This document shows, in pieces, positions 46,401-62,600 of a stretch of 64,000 nucleotides of DNA. The position numbers were made by a program, and so were the translations under genes. The notes beneath the pieces were generated by a model, which did not search any database, was not told the origin of the DNA, and saw only the letters and a list, made by a program, of their open reading frames with translations. The number at the start of each line of letters is the position of its first letter. Position 1 is the stretch's first letter. The stretch comes from Rhabditoides inermis (taxonomy: Eukaryota; Nematoda; Chromadorea; Rhabditida; Rhabditidae), in NCBI GenBank assembly GCA_963966185.1, contig CAWZYM010000388.1:372001-436000 (forward strand). The letters are read 5' to 3'.

Positions 46401-49400
46401 GACAGTGACAGCTGGGGATATGTATGTGATTATGAAACAGGCGCTCTGAATTTACCACGAACTGAGCGGTGTCCGGAGGCAGCGGGCTGGGATCGAAACA
46501 GTCCGCTTCCACTCTGAGTAATCATATGGATCGAACATCTTTTGATTCCACTGATTCAACTCACTCATCGGAGATAGCAATTACAACCACGTAATTCTGC
46601 TTCTGCCTCCATCCATTCTCGGGACTAAGCACAGTATTCTGAATGGTGAATTCGTTATTCAGAGAGGATGTTGTAATTTTTGACAGTGTTTCGTAATTTG
46701 TCTCAAAAAACAACATTCTTTTCAAACATATAGCGTGTAGAATCCATACCACGTATTCCATGGCGATACTGGCAGCAAATACAGTGGCGTTGCTTCTCGG
46801 AGGGGTCAAATTGTTCAGGGTCGTTTGGAACATTTCATTGTTCAGCGACGTGCTGTTCAGCATAAACGTCGGATTCGCCTTGTTCTACAACAGCGAGAAT
46901 GAATTGAATACAAGTATTGCATACCTGGTAAGTGTCCCACCACACGAGTGCCACCTGCACTCGGTTCGGCGACACAGTCAACTGCTTTGTGACTGCACCA
47001 AGGAACTTGACCACCTGAATGGAGATTGGTATTCATTCCTTGTTACCGTGTTCTGTTATTTACATTAGAAAACGCGGCGTCGGTCATGGCAGCCGTGGAG
47101 TCGATGATAAATACGATGTCGGTTGATAGATCCGTGAGAGGGAACGCCGTCTGAATAGTTATGCATAAACGCGTTCGTAGAATACCTTCACCTGATGTTC
47201 GGCGGACGAGAGGACGGTGTTGAGCTGTTGTGTCTGGTGGGAGGACATGGTGAGAGACGCCGGCGACTGCATGATCGACAGAGAGCTGTACGGTTCACAT
47301 ATTGAATTGGAATATCTAGTCGGGTCAATGACATACCGCGCATCTCCTCCGTTGAGGGTGAGGATGGCTTGGCTGGTGGCTGCATATCCGTACAGGTTCA
47401 CTCCGAACACTGTCGCCACTGTGGACAGGGCGTCGAGAGAGTATGAGGGAACGTCGTTCGACGAAATACTGAAATGCCGTTGTTATGAAATGTCGTTGTA
47501 GTATACAAACAGTGGGCTTGCGAAGAGAGCGACAACCGCGGCGGGGACGGCGGGACGGCGGCCAAACGGCGTCACAAGAATGTATTCAAGTAGGTAGTCT
47601 GTCAGTTGGGACAGGGTGAATGTCAACTAAATGAGCGATTTGTAATTGATTGGGTGAATAGGATGTGGTTACTGTGCGATCGTATGGCGAGTCCGAGGTG
47701 AGTTGGTTGATCATGTCGACCAACTCGTCGGCGTCGTCGGCTCCGCTGAGGTCGAGATACGTGTTCACTCGGTTGCCAGTCACCACTACGATGCCAACCT
47801 AAACACGGTTGTAGAACTGCCAACATATGTAACTTGCCTGAGTGAAGTCAGGTCCGATTGTGAACTGCTGAACGTAGTTGATAAGGAACGGCTGGATCTG
47901 AAAGAAGAATCAATAACAATAATGATGAAATGAGAAATGCGTGGTAAACCTGCGTGGACCAGGCAGCCTCTGTGAAGTATGTCCAGTCGATGACAAACAC
48001 GAGGTCTAGTTTGAGGGAGGAAAGCGGCTGCTGCAGAGTGTACTCCTGCGACGCGAGCCATGACGAGTACGCTGAATTTCCGTGTTCGTTTATCAGCGGT
48101 TAAAGCTTATAATCTTCTTTTTTTTTAAATAAAATGTTACCCTGCGAGATGGAGTACTGCATGATGGTGAACTGGTAGTAGTCTGGCTTCATCGCCTGAA
48201 GTATGGAATTGTGCACATATTGAGTTGGCTGCTCCTACATACCATCTGGAACATTGTCTGCACGACAGCCGACTCGGGAGTGGCTATGCAGTAGAGCCAT
48301 TGAGTGGGGTCGGCTGAGTCCTGCGTGAACGCAACTCCGAACACATTCCAGTTGCCAGGCTGCTTCACGTTACATCCCACCAGCGAGTAGTCAACAGAGG
48401 GTGTTGCGGGAGAGGCGCTGCGAATATTTGCTACACGCACATGGAAGTCGCCTACCTCGCCGTCAGAACGATGATGCTGATTGCGGCTCCCTTGCGCGCT
48501 CCTGTCTGCAGGTACACATTCTGCAGGTAGTCGAACGCTCTGTAGCATTGCGATTTCGATACTGCATGCGTACTGTTTATAGTTACCCTTGAACATCGAA
48601 TCCGTTAGTCGACTGTATATAGTCGATCTGGTTGAGTGCAGTCTGAAAATAAATGCTATCATAAATTCAAGTAGATATATCACACCTCGACATCCGTCTC
48701 ATCCTTGTACTGTCCGAGGGTGATGGGAGTGTATGTCACGTTTGTGTCAAAGAAGAGAATTCCGACGCGAGTGATCACTCCATCAGAAAGATGGAAAGTA
48801 GAAATCGAAGCGACAATAGTATCACGATACTGAATCATACACAAATCATTATAACTGTTTTCCATTCTAGGAACGTACCGCCATGAACTGCTGGGAAGTC
48901 ATGGAGCTGCTAGTGTCGACGAGATACACGACGTCTTCGACAAGGTCATACAGGGGAATCGGCGGAGTGGAAATGCGGGAAAAATAAGCTAAACATGGTG
49001 AAATATTTGTGTGCGTTTTGTTTTTCGCATACCTTCGCTCACGAACGAGGAAACTCTCTGATATCCGGCGCTTGTTTTCTCAGACAGCTCTGCCAAATCG
49101 CGCACCGTCATCACACAAGACGCATCATCTGCGCGAAAAGATTGAGTTTACGAATATATATCCAGTTTCAAACTTGTGACATAGGGAAGCCAGGCGACGG
49201 CTCCGCTTCCGAGAACATCCAATCCGAACACGTCCGCCTGCGACAGTAGAAGCGTCTCGTCAGAAGACATCTGCGTCGCCCTAGAATGCTGGAGTGTTCT
49301 CACACAATTCAACGGCATGTCATACATAGGCGATGAGGCGACGATGATGATCTGCGCAGTCCTTCCGGCTGTGTGGCCCTGCGACGGACGCAGCATCGTC

Positions 49401-50545
49401 AGTGTGTAGTCGAGAGCTCTGCAAGTGGCAGCCATGTCTCTATAGATTTCCGCTTTCTTACCGCTTGACGTCGAATGTGTCGACAAAAGTTTCGGTGTAG
49501 TTCATGTTGTATATGCGATTCATCACGAGGCTAGTCGACGTCAGCATCGAAGACCCGAGCAGAGAGTCACTCCAACGCACGTATCCAACCTACATCACAG
49601 GTTTTGGGTTTTACTATTATTCGTTCACCTGGGCAAAGTCATTGGCGAGGTCGAGCTGGCGGATGAAGTTGAGAAGGAACTGCTTGATCTGCGAGTATCT
49701 CTGCTGGCTCAGCACCATACTGGTCTCATCGATCACGAAGATGATGTCAGAGTAGATCTTCTTGAGGGGAACGGGGATGGACGCCGGCAGCGACTGGATG
49801 TACTTCAGGTATCCAGACGAGATGCGATCGAGAACAGTCTGAAGGATCAGTAAATTCTGATATCAGCAAATTCAACTAACGATTCCTCCGATGCTGTCTC
49901 CCCTAATTGTGTCCGGGTTGTCCAGCGAGATTCCGCTCGAGCCTCCGAGGAGACAACGCGTCCAGCTGAATTATCACAAATTGAACAGTAAATTTGCTTA
50001 CAACTCACTCGTAAGACTTCTGGTTGAGCATAAGCGAGAGCACTTGCACTGGTCCGACAAACAGATCTGTATTGCAGTTTGGCACCAGGGCGCTGAACAA
50101 CATCAATATGTATTTAATACTTGTTGTTGATCTCACGTGTCAGCAATGGAAACGAAGACGACGACAGTGTGTCCCTGTCGCCAGCCCAAGTTATCCTGAA
50201 GGAAGATGCTCGAAACAGCATTCACAGCACCTGCAATTGATAATTGTTGATGTAAAAAAACTTTTTTTTACCGCTCGCATCGAACTCGTTGAGAGTTGTT
50301 TCCTTGAACTCATGCTTGGCTGTACTCAGTGCCTGTCGCAGCTCGCCCACAGAAGCAGCAGAGTTGAAAACAATGGGCGTTCCCACCTTTAATTTACCTC
50401 ATTTGCATGTAACATGATTATGTTTACCGTGGTGTTGGTGTACGTGAGCAGTCCGATCTGCGTGACAGCTGGGTTGACGACAAACTGTCCGGCGACCACC
50501 GAGATCCAGTCAAGCACCTGCAGTAAACAATGTTGTCATTTTTTT

Positions 50546-50625
<80 letters not shown>

Positions 50626-53600
50626 TGGACTCACTGTGTTGTAGTTGTGGTGGTACATTCTGCCAGTCGCGTCGACCACGAATACAATGTCCGAGTGCAC
50701 CTCGCGTAGTGGAACCTAAACGAGGCATGACAGAGAAGCACTTGAATCACTCACCGCGAACTGCGAGTGGGCGTTGGAGACGAAGCTGGCGAGCTGTTTG
50801 TATGCGATGCTGTTCGTGTCGAGTGTTGCGGGAGAGGAGACGGATCCGAGAGCGCGAGCGTTGCCCCCGTTCAACTGCAGCAGCACTGAGTCGACTGCCG
50901 GGTCTCCGTACAGATTCACTCCGAACACCCCCGATGTGCTCGTCAGCTCCGCCAGCTGGTACGAAGGAATGGTGAAGACAGAAGTGCTACAAAAAGCATC
51001 AGGAATATGTTATGAACAGAGAGGAGAAGAAACTCACAATCTACTAGCAATAAAGAACACGACGACTGTGGGCACATCCGAGCGGCGATCATCAGACGAC
51101 AGCATCTTATAAGTCAATTGTTTGAACAATCATATATTGATCCAACTTACATCCGAAAGTTTACTGAACACTGCTGACATGTTAGGCGCAAAAGCAGTGG
51201 TGTCCTGGTGATCTCCCTGAATTGATATATCCACATACTGCATTCGATTCACAATTTCTAACCAGCAGTATGGATATTGCGTCGGTGACTTCATCGACAT
51301 TCTTGGAGTCACCCAGTGTGAGGAATACACTCACTCCCTCCCCATCTGCATTCATCAATCCGAAACGAGCCTGAAATATCGTAACGTTTGCGAATCAATG
51401 GTATGATTCCTACCTGGTCGTCGGCCAATCCAATGTCAAATTGAGTGACAAGGGCGGTAAGGAAAGCGCCAATCTTAAATAGTGTGTGATGAGTCTTTGA
51501 TTTTTTGATGTGGTGTTGTTCGAACCTGAGTGTATGATCTGTCAGTAGCATAGGAAGCGTCGACAACGAGGATCACATCGACTGCCTTCATTTCCAGAGG
51601 AATAGGAGTGTCGTAGTTCTGAGACTGCACGAACAGCGCATACACTAAAATTCTCATCGTCTATAGTTGTGATACGTAAAAATCTCACTAGTGTCGATGG
51701 CATATGTAAGCTTGTGAAGACGGTAGTCGTTGGGTAGATTGGATGAGTAGGGAACGAGGCTCACAGAACTCTTGGAACTAGCAATACAAGACAACCACTT
51801 CTCGGGTTCACTGCTGGACATTGTGAAAGCAACACCGTACACCAGAGAGTTGACGGGCAGCGATGTCTGAAAGACTTGTGTGTTTGTGTGCGCATGTGCC
51901 GCACATGTTACATTCCAGTGGCCGCAGACGGCGTTGGACTGTCCGTTGGCAGCGAGTACAACGACCGTTAGCGGGAGATCCGCCCGTCGTCCAACGCCCG
52001 GCGACAGCGACACTGCAGTCAGCCAGGAGAACGCACTGCAAGTAGATTCAAGTCGAATTCCAAGAAAATGTGCTCACCCAACAACATCGAACGTTCCATT
52101 CTTGCCGCCGACGAGCGGAACCGCAATCACAGCTTTCTCGAACGCCTCCTGCATTATTCTTATTTATTGGAATATTCAATGATTTGTGATTGACCACAGT
52201 GTTGTAGGCTCCGAGGTATATCTCAGGCATTGGTGATCGGCCAGTGTCCCAGAAGAGCACTCCCACTCGCGCCCTCTGTCCAATAGAGTACTGACCCGCG
52301 ATCGTCATAAGAGACGTCTTCATCTAAAAGTCGATCGTGATTTACTTGTGAGTGAACCGTCGCACCTGCTGGAAGGCATTTGTGTCGACGGCGCCGGTCA
52401 CGTCGACGATGAACACGATATCGACAGGAACGTCGGCGGGCGGGATGGCCGGATGGCTGATCACCCGCTCCACAGACTCTCCAATCGCCCAGTGAAGACG
52501 AGCCCACTCACTGAAGTCAAGTTACACGTGCACATCATGAGTGCACCTACTTTGTGGCCAGTGTGAGCTCCTTGGGATCGGGCGATTCGATCACCATCTC
52601 TGCCTTGCACAGCACGGAGAGATACTCGGTGGCTCCATAGTCGAACAGGTCCAGTCCGATCACCTTCGTCTCCGCTCCAATCTTCTCGATAGTGTCGGCT
52701 GACAGTTCCTTGGTGAGGCTGAAATTGAAGGGTATCATTATCCAAATATATGAAAACGTACTAAGGTGTGCTGGCGAGAATGACGATAGTCGCAGGTCTT
52801 CCTGGTTTGTGGCCTTCTGTCGGCGTAAGAACGGAGGTGAGAGTGAATTGCAGAGCACTGCAAAACAAACTAAGTTCATGTGTGAGCCACATACGAATCG
52901 AGGTCGAAGTCGCTTTCTGCTTGGTAGGTGTAATTGAGCTGGCTGATCTGCGTAACAATGTCGGTGGTGAGAGGAGCCGCTCCCACCAGCGTCGACGTGT
53001 AGCGCACGAATCCAGCCTGAATATGGCTCATGATTTCAGTAGATGCACTGATCAGAAACTAACATACCTGTACGTAATCCTTGTCCAAGTTGTAGAGACT
53101 GACGACGCGCATCATAATGGTTTTTATCTGCAATCACAATAAAATATTCTGCAATTTTTTATCTGCAATTTTTGTCTGCAATCACAATAGAATATTATAG
53201 AATAAAATACGATACTCACGTCATTGTAGGAAGATCCCACCCACAGCGTCTCATCGATGATGAACACAAGGTCAGTAGAAACCTGAATATGAATTAGTAT
53301 ACGTGAATGTTGTTGTTTCCCTTATCACCTGTACATCGGGAATCGGCAGGTCGGTTGGCTGGTTGTCGATCCACTGCTCATACGAAGAAGACACAAATTG
53401 CAGCACCTAACATGTTTTGTACTTTAATGATACATTTCATTGTCACCATGTTTCCAGCATAGCTGTCGGCGTTAAAATAATATCCGTGGGCCTTGACAAC
53501 ATATCCGGGTTGGCTGGCTAGACACTTGACGTAGTCAGGAGAAGGAGATCCCTGCAAATGAAATCACATGTGGTATAGAAATTCGCAGTGTGTGGTGTTA

Positions 53601-56600
53601 CATTGGTCATGTCTACGACGAACTGGTCGACACCATCCTGCAGGCGGCCGCACGAGCTGTAGTTGGCCGTCGGAGCTGACGCGAAGAACACAATCTGACA
53701 GAAAGGCGTGTCACTCAGAATATGTTCAGTTATTCACCTGGGTGGAGCGTTGCCTCCATCCCGCCTCGCGCGTCAGAATGTTGTACGCGACAAAGTTGAG
53801 CGCTCCCTGAAATGCGTTGGAGACTGTCACGTGCAATGTGGATATGTACTCTACCGCGGCATCCCACACGTAGTCGTTGCTGATTGTCATCTGCATGTTG
53901 TCCAACATAACCGTTAGATCATACGCTGTCGCAACCGAGTTGAAAAGAATCGGGAAGCCATCCTACAATGTGTTTTTCTTCTTCACAGAATCATAAATAA
54001 TTTGACGTACCACTTGATTCGAGTAGAAAAGAACAGCAAACTTGGTGAACTTGTTTGCATATGTGAACTGTTCCGCAACGGTCTTGATGTACATTTGAAT
54101 CTGGAAAAATATTAATTGTGAGCACTTCGAGATTGTACGTAGTTTTACATTTTCCATAGTGGTCTGTGTGAGAGACGCAGACGTGTCGACGACAAACACG
54201 ACATCGGATGCGATATCATGGATGGGAACAGGGTAGGGAGAGGGAGCTTGTGAGATGAACGCCGATAGCTGCTTCACTGCCAGGCTACACATAGAAATTA
54301 GAATTTTCATTTTATTTTTCCCATCACCTGTTCTTTCCCTGCAGACTCTCTGGTCCACTCGCCATCACTAGACCGCGTATGTTCTGGTTGTTAATTGTCA
54401 TCAGAGCCTCGGTACACTCCCTATGAAAACATGTGTATCGTGACAAAATGCTAATTCACCTGTATCCGTAGAGGTTCACTCCGACCACACTGGCCTTTTG
54501 GTTGAGTGCCTGAATAGTGTCAGCCGACGGCAGCGTTCCAGCGATCCTGAACTTCCCGTGTACTGAAACAGCAATGTGTTCGCTCACCAAGGACTGGCGA
54601 GGAAGATGACAACCACAGCCGGCACATTGTCTCGTCTGCCGTACTCGGGCGTCAGCATGTTGGTATATACTTCGTTGAGCGTCTGAATGAACGTTCTTAG
54701 TTTTGGCATTATCACAGTCTACGTACATCTTCGAGGTTGGGAGCCATCTCGGTGGTGAGCTGCTCCTTGATCTGCGAAAGCTCTGACCGGAACGAGGCCA
54801 GGTCTCTGTTGTCGAAGAGATTGATCCATGTGATATGTCTGGCGCCAGCACCAATCACACCAAACGTCGCTCCCTGTTATTTCATCATTTGCATAATTGA
54901 TTCTCCAATCTGGTTAACAAAATGATAGTTATCCCAAAAAACTAATATAAAACATAAAATACACAAGTAGAGATGGTGTATGAATCGAGAACCTTGTCCT
55001 TGTAGCTGACAGAGAATTTGAAGTTGCCGGCGTAGTCGGATATGAACTGTATGAGGTGAGGGAAGGCGGCGTCCGTGTACCACGAACGGTCGATCACAAA
55101 CACTATGTCCGCACTCTTTTCCTGCAGGTCGATCGGAGTCGTGAACTCGTGAGACACAAAGTAGCCATAGTAGCCTGAACACGTGTATTAATTATATTCA
55201 TATTGTGTGTTTTCGCCCTCACTGTCAGCGATGGCCCTTTGCACGATGAGTGTCTGGTAGATTCCGGAAATGAGTACTGGCGAATCGGCTGGTAGAATAG
55301 CGAGTTCATCGCGAGACGACACCACACACCACATCCACGAAGATGGTGTGCCGGAGTCACCCTCGAATGCTGAAGAAAGAAATGGACGCCACAGGTACAT
55401 ACTCACCGATTCCAGCAATGTCTACGTTGAGCTTTTCGACGTAGACGTGTCCATTGTTACAGTTGGTGGAAACATTGGAAGAAGAAGAGAGAAGAATGAT
55501 CTCGGTCGCCTGTCCGCGGTAGCCTTCAGCACTCTGCAGCACCACATCGCGCACGAACGACAGCGCTCTACAGAGTTTCGTTGACGTAGAACATATAGTT
55601 TGTTTTCAACATACCCCTTGACGTCAAATACGGATCCATCGGTATAGTAGATGATCTTCGAGATAGCATCGATGAGAGACTCCTTGCTGTTGAACGAGTT
55701 GAAGGCAAATCGCGGCAAAGTCACGTTCTCTGGAACAATTAAAATATACTGGATGTCTGAAGAAATATATCGTACGTCCGTAGAAGACGATCTCAAACTG
55801 GGTGAGACCAAAGGTATACGAGTCGACGAGGGTGATCAGCGACGCGATGAGCTTAACATTTTGTTTTTGTTTTCACTTGAGATGGTTGCGATATTACATT
55901 ATCGTTGTTAGTGGTGGTGTCAACAACGAAGACCACGTCGATGACCACATCAAGTGAAGGAACGGTCGGAATTGTGAGTGCAGTGTAATATGCTGAAAAG
56001 GTAATTGAATGGATAATCTGTGAGATGTACATACAATACGCGATGCACGCCTCCATCCGGTACTGGTTCTCGTCCTTGCTCAAATCGTCCGCGTGCTTCA
56101 TGCGAGCTGTCTGAAATCCAGCTGCAACTTGACAATGTTGAGCGATGATCCTACCCAGAGACTGCTGGATGAGAGGAAGAAGAGGTAGTTGTTGTCTGCT
56201 CCGAGGTCGGTAGCGTCGATGGTGAACACCGGGCCCAATGCCTTCAGCTCGTTCACATTCGACCATCCGTTGATGACCGCGCTGAACTTGTACAGTAGCT
56301 ATTTTCATTTGGTTAGTGCGTACTCTGGTGAGCTGGCGAGAATGAAGGTGGCAACGGGTCGACGGAAGCCGCGCGCGTTCATCACAGTCGAGAGAGTGTA
56401 CAAGATCGCACTGAAAAGAGGGATACCGTATACATATACAATTTGAAGACGTTCATCTCACCCATCAACATCGAAGCTCGACGAGTTGGACATGGGAATG
56501 GTGAGATTGCCAACGAGGGAGGACAGCGATTTTGTTTCCGAAAGGGAGAACGTTCCAGAGTCTGAAAAATAGTATGTGTATTCACGTGAGAAACTATTCA

Positions 56601-59600
56601 CGTAAGAAAAATAGCTCACCAACAACTCCATAATCCCAGCTGACAACGGCGAGTTGCATCATTGCAGTCTCCATCCATGGATCGATGAAGGCAGAGAGGG
56701 CGCTCTTGATGTTTCCGAATGCGGTCGGAGTGGTGAACATGCTGGCATCAATGATGAACACCACATCAGCGGCCACTTTGCTGATCGACAGAGGGAACGG
56801 CGGCTGCACCGTGTGGCTGTACACGTCGTACCCTGAGAGTAGTTGAGTATTCATATAAAGTACAAACCAGTCTTACCCTTCGCAATTATCTCCGAAAGTA
56901 CGTTACTTGCCAGACTATCAGTAGTTAGCGTTTCCGGAGCCGAGCGAGCAAAGTTCTAAAGAGTGTATTTTACTTACAGTGTGGATTCATAGATTCATTT
57001 GTTACCTTGGTATCTCCAGTGAGGCAGTGCATCCAGTTGGAAGTGGTCTGCAGGTTGTTCAGAGCTAGAGCCAGAACCTCCACCTGAACACGAAAGATTA
57101 ATTAATCCATGTGATATGAATTATGTACACTCTGCGGCCACGCGAAGTTGAGCAGCGCATCGCAAGACGTACTGACGGTCGGTGTTGCTGACATAACCTA
57201 CAATAGAATAGTTTCGTAGATATGTTTCAAGAACTTTCATTCCTTACCATGACAGTCGTGAAACCGCTCCTCCATCCATTGGATGGGTTGAGGAAGGAGG
57301 AGTTAACGAAATTCAGTGCATGCTAAACAACGTGGCTGTAATTTTATTCGATTCATTCCAACTTACGATGACATCGAACTCGGATGAGATTCCCACTCTG
57401 GATTCCTTGTGCAACTGCACCTTGAACTCATCGATGGATGACGAAGAAGAAAGGAAGATCGGATTTCCATCCATCTGAAAGTGAGTTAAGAAACGTTCTC
57501 GGGTACGGATTTACCTCATCTGTGAACTGCAGGTACGCAACCCGAGCCCTCGAGGAAAGCACAGTGAAGGCCGAGGCAAATTCACTAACAAAGTCATTCA
57601 TCTAAAAAGTATATAGTTTTTGGACAATAACTGCGAGTATCACCTACATGCACCCATTCATCGATCGTGAGGCTCGTCGATGTGTCGAGCAGGAAGACGA
57701 TATCTCCCACCACCTGGAAGATTATGATAGTCAATAGTATAGCAGAGGCAATCAGTGTTTTCTCACATCGAATAGCGCAGTCCTCCACTTTGCATGGGCG
57801 TTGGAGACGAACGAGGCGAGACGAAGATCGGCCAGCTGCATCTGGTTGGAGAAGAGAGACAGCGGGCTGAACAACGATTGATAGCATTGAAGAGTGGTAC
57901 ACGACACCTGGACACTACTCCCAGCGCGTTTTCCTTGGCGCCGTTGATCTCCATGATAGCATCGGTGATCTCGGGGTAGCCGAACAGGTTGAGGCCGAAC
58001 TGGGACGACAGCATGTTCACTGCCTGCAGGAGGGAAGCGTCCACCGGCGTTGACGGGCTGAATGAACAGTTTTATTTTTAGACATTATTATGGACTCACA
58101 ATGGTGAAGTTAGCATCCAGATAACCACAGTCGGCACGTCCATCCGTTTTCCGGCTGACTCGGTGAGCACTGTTCTCTGGAGGAAGCGCAGAGTACTGAA
58201 ACATGTATAATAGCTCTATTCATTTTTTTCGGATAGGAACTCACGCGTTGAGATCCGGTTGTAGAATGGTGGTCGCCTCGTATTTGATGTTCATCGTCGC
58301 CATAGCAAAGTCGTCGAATGACTGCGACGCGTGGAAGAGGATCGAAGGACCGCCCGTGATGACGACAGATGCCTATGAAGGAATGACGATCGGCCACACA
58401 CATCTTCCCCCACCTGTGCTCCGGCCCACAACGAGGTGGAGTATGTGAACCGCCGCATAAAGTCGCGCACAAACGGCATAATCTATAAAAAAATCAAGTA
58501 GATTATGAGTTTCATGTGCAATGCTCACGTAGTCCATAAGCGAATTGTAGCTTGTGTAGAAACTGCCGTCGATCACAAACACCAAGTCAACCTAAATACG
58601 GTGGTTATCACCTATTCATCAAACATCAAGCGGACCTGTTTTTGGGCGAGAGGCACGGGCATGGAAATGGGAGTCGAGTCCGCGACCAGTTGGTACTCTA
58701 TAATACACATGCTCTCCATAGCAAAGTCGTACGGCTATAACTTTCTCACCTCTGGCGATCGTATATTGTGTCCTCGCAAGCTGCCACTCGTTGAGCGACG
58801 CGCCAGCTGACGCAGAGATGAGGTCGCTGCCGTCAGAAGCCATGCACGCCAGCCACGGAAGAGAAGACAAGCCTGTAAAAAATTGAGGAACGTGTTGATG
58901 GTACAAAACGTACTGGCAGTCTCCATGGAGATGCCGAAGAAGGTGGTGAAAGACGGCAGGGAGGCGAGGGCGACGGAGGAACAGTTGAGGTTGGACAGCA
59001 TAGAACTGGAAGGGTGGATTAAAATCAGCGTAAATCAGCTAGAGCCTTAGAACTCACGTCGGAGAGTATCCCATAGTCACAATGGTCAGCGACTTGAGGT
59101 TGTATCCGAACACAAGCGAAACGAGCGAATCAATGGCTCTGCAAAAGATTGGTATTCACTGTCACCATGAACTGATTTTACCCGGCGGGATCGAATCGTT
59201 CGTATTTGGACTTCTTCCACGGCAAAGCATCGATTGCTTCAAAGAGCGACTGCTGGGATTTGTATTCATGAAGATAGATGGAAGTCTGGATCTCCTGGTC
59301 GTAGAACAGAAATCCGAACTTGGTTATGTGGAAAGGGAAGCGAGCAACCATATCCTTCAGTGACTCTTGCATCTAAACTCTCATGTTAGCTATATTAAGA
59401 TGTCTTTCGATGCACAAACCGGCTTCCAGAAGCTCTGACTGAGTGCCTGAGTTGTGTCAACTATGACAATGACGTTCGAGCGCACCTCAAGAGGCAACAG
59501 GGGAGTGAGCTGCAGGTACTCCAGGTTGGCTGAAATTTATACATTTAACATAGTCCGTCTATGATGATATACTGTTGGCAAGGAAGTATTTGAAACGCTG

Positions 59601-62600
59601 GACGGCAGGCGATGCGTCCGTCAGAGACTCCGGGCCATCCACACTCACCTACACAATGGATACATTAAAAACGATCTATCAAAATATAGCTTACTAAGTA
59701 ATCGGAGACGGCGAATCGAGCAATATTTTGCATTGAACCGGCAGGGAAGTTTGACGCGTCGCGGGTCGTCCTATTGTTATATTTTTTAACATGAATTTTC
59801 TTCTTGTTTTTGTCACCTGGAAAGTGAGAAACCGAAGAAAGAAGCCTTGGCGGCTACGGCCTGGATTGCATCCACTGTCCACGGATACTGCACATCCGGA
59901 GGCACGGGCTTGGTTCTAGAATATTGTGTGAGTATCTCGAAAGCGATCAATAGAGTTCGTGAACTGACTCTGAGTTGGCAGTGAGGACGACCATGGCGAC
60001 CGGCTTGTATGCGTCGTGGCCAGCGGATGGAGTTAGAAGGTGCTGAAAACATATATGATTTGTTTTTACATTCTCGTGGTTTGTACATACCTTCTGAGCG
60101 TATTGAGCAGCGGCGAGGATATCGAACGAGGAATGTGACGCAAACGCGTACCTGCAATCAGTGCTATTTAATATTCCGAAAATGATATTTTACTTGAGGT
60201 TGTATATCCGATCCTTGAGTGACTGCCAGTTGGAGGCATTAGAGAATCCGAACGTTCCCTGTGGGATCATTTGACTGTCGAACGACAGAACAGCAACCTA
60301 GAAAGGTTGTTGAACATGCAGGCATTTGATGTGTGTTTACCTGAGTTTTGTATCGTCCAATAGTGAGTGGATCGATAAGAGTGTTCGCCATAACTTCCTT
60401 GAGCTGAAAACAAATCGCGATACGTTTCACTCCTCATTCCACATACCGTTTCGAACTGATCGTAGCTCAGCGACCGCGACTGATCGATGATGAACACGAT
60501 ATCATAGTACACCTAAATTAATGAATATTGATTAATTATCGAGCACTCACTTGCTCAGTGGGCATTGGTAGGCTCCACATGCGACTGTTCTCAAATGTCT
60601 CGAAAGCTGAAACACGGAGTTATGTCGAAATAGTTATACAGTAATATGATGTACCAAAAGAGACAAAGTTGTCGAAGTCGAACATGTCCTGGCGTTTGTT
60701 CTCGCCAGTGTAGATCGTGATCTGCGCCGCATCCGGAACCGCACACTGAAGTCTTTGCCGTAAGAGTATTGGTGAAAGGAAACCAACCCTCATCCACTTG
60801 GTAGTGGCTCGGTTGGAGGCCATGCCCCAGACGGACAGAGTGGGCAGCTGGAGAACGGCAGCCTGCATCTTATCGCAAGTCGTCGACACACTATAACAGA
60901 AGGTTAAATTGGCATAGTATGGATAACGAAGCAACACTATGTATAAGGATATAGTGAAACCTTGTGCTGGTGGACCACAGCAGGATGATGGGCGCTGCGT
61001 TGGGGCGCGCCCTGGTAGCTGCGGTCAGCACCGACGAGGAGACGTAAGTGTATGCCTGTAGAAGGGCAGTGTTTGGATTGGATGCTGGAAATCACCTTGA
61101 CAGGATCAAATGACAGCTTGCTTTGAGGGAATTGCATGGATATGATCTTGTGTTCGAAGTGCTCCGATGAGGTGACATCTCCGAGGAGGAACGAGCCACT
61201 CAGCGACGCTTCGTCGAACAACACCACAGAGATGTGCGCGCTGAACATTTTTATTGAAGGAAATTTCGTATCGTGAAACATACCTATCGCCTCCAATAGT
61301 GTAGTCTAGAGAGAAAGCGGCGATCTCAAGTAGCGCCTAAAATATTTATTGAAAACAACTTTCGAATCATTCCCCGTACATTTCTCCACGAGTCCACGTC
61401 GACATTGGCTGACGAATCGAGGATGATAACGATATCCGTCCGAATGAACATCAGAGGGAAGGGACGCACAATCGGGGCTCCTAGAAATTCACACTGTCTG
61501 CATACATTGATGACAAAAATACCACTAGGCGGAGTGGAAGTTGTGAAGTCCTCCTGTTTGAACGCAGTGTACTCTACAATCGAATGTTCATGAGCTTTTT
61601 CATCATATTATGATATTCTCGATTCTCGACTGACTGTTGCGGACATAGCTGTAGAGTCCGTTCGGGCCCTTGACCGCATCGCTGTCCTTATCCACGCTGT
61701 CTGTCCGCAGGATCGAACCCGCCTGGTACTTCTCCGGAATCAGCTCCGCCATCCAACTGCATTCAGTAATGTAAATTTGAATAACAGTATGCTCTCACTT
61801 GTAGGTCTTCTTGTTGCGGCCGATGTCGAATGCGAAGTATGCATACGGTACCCACTTGTACATTATCTTTTGCATCGGATCCGGGTAGAGAATAGGCACA
61901 TAGAGACTGTAATGAGAGAACATAGTCCGTATACGGTTCGCATATTTGTATATAACATATGTGTATATAACATTTTTGTATATAACAAGAAGATGAATAA
62001 AAAAAGATAAACTGGACGTTACAAATTACAACTCACTCTGGTGTGTTGGAGAGAATTATGAAGAAAATAGGCTCTCCCACGTTGTACTCGACAGCGATAT
62101 AGCTGAGCGTCCGGAACATCCTGAAATACGCAAAGGAGAGGTTTAACTTTGCACAATCATTAGCTTTGATGTGTCACTCACTCGACAATGTTGGTGGTGT
62201 TGGTGTTTGGCAGTTGGTTTCCGGGTCCTCGGATGGCCTTGACGAGAACGTGTGCCTCTTCGTGTGACGTCGCCAGATACTCGAACGAAGTGGTCGTGTC
62301 GCCGTTGAACGAGTGCACTCCGAACAGCGCCTCGATCGGATGCGAGTTGTCGATGAAGTCGTCTATCATGTCGCAGATCTGAAGCAGCTTACTGTACGAC
62401 GTGATGTTTACATAAATGTTCCCATATGACGTTGGTATTTAGAAGCTGCTGCAACCGAATGAAAGCTACATAGTGTACAATACCTCATCGTTCTGAGCTG
62501 TAGTGAGAGATGCCTGATCGACGAGAAAGATGAACGTTCCGTACACATCCTTCAGATGCACGTACGGAGGGTACTGATCGTCCTTGTAGGCTAAAGGAAC

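Noticed and set aside
55270..55911. Plus-strand open frames opposite the VWA array
   Set aside because: Shadow frames of the minus-strand VWA exons; no independent similarity.
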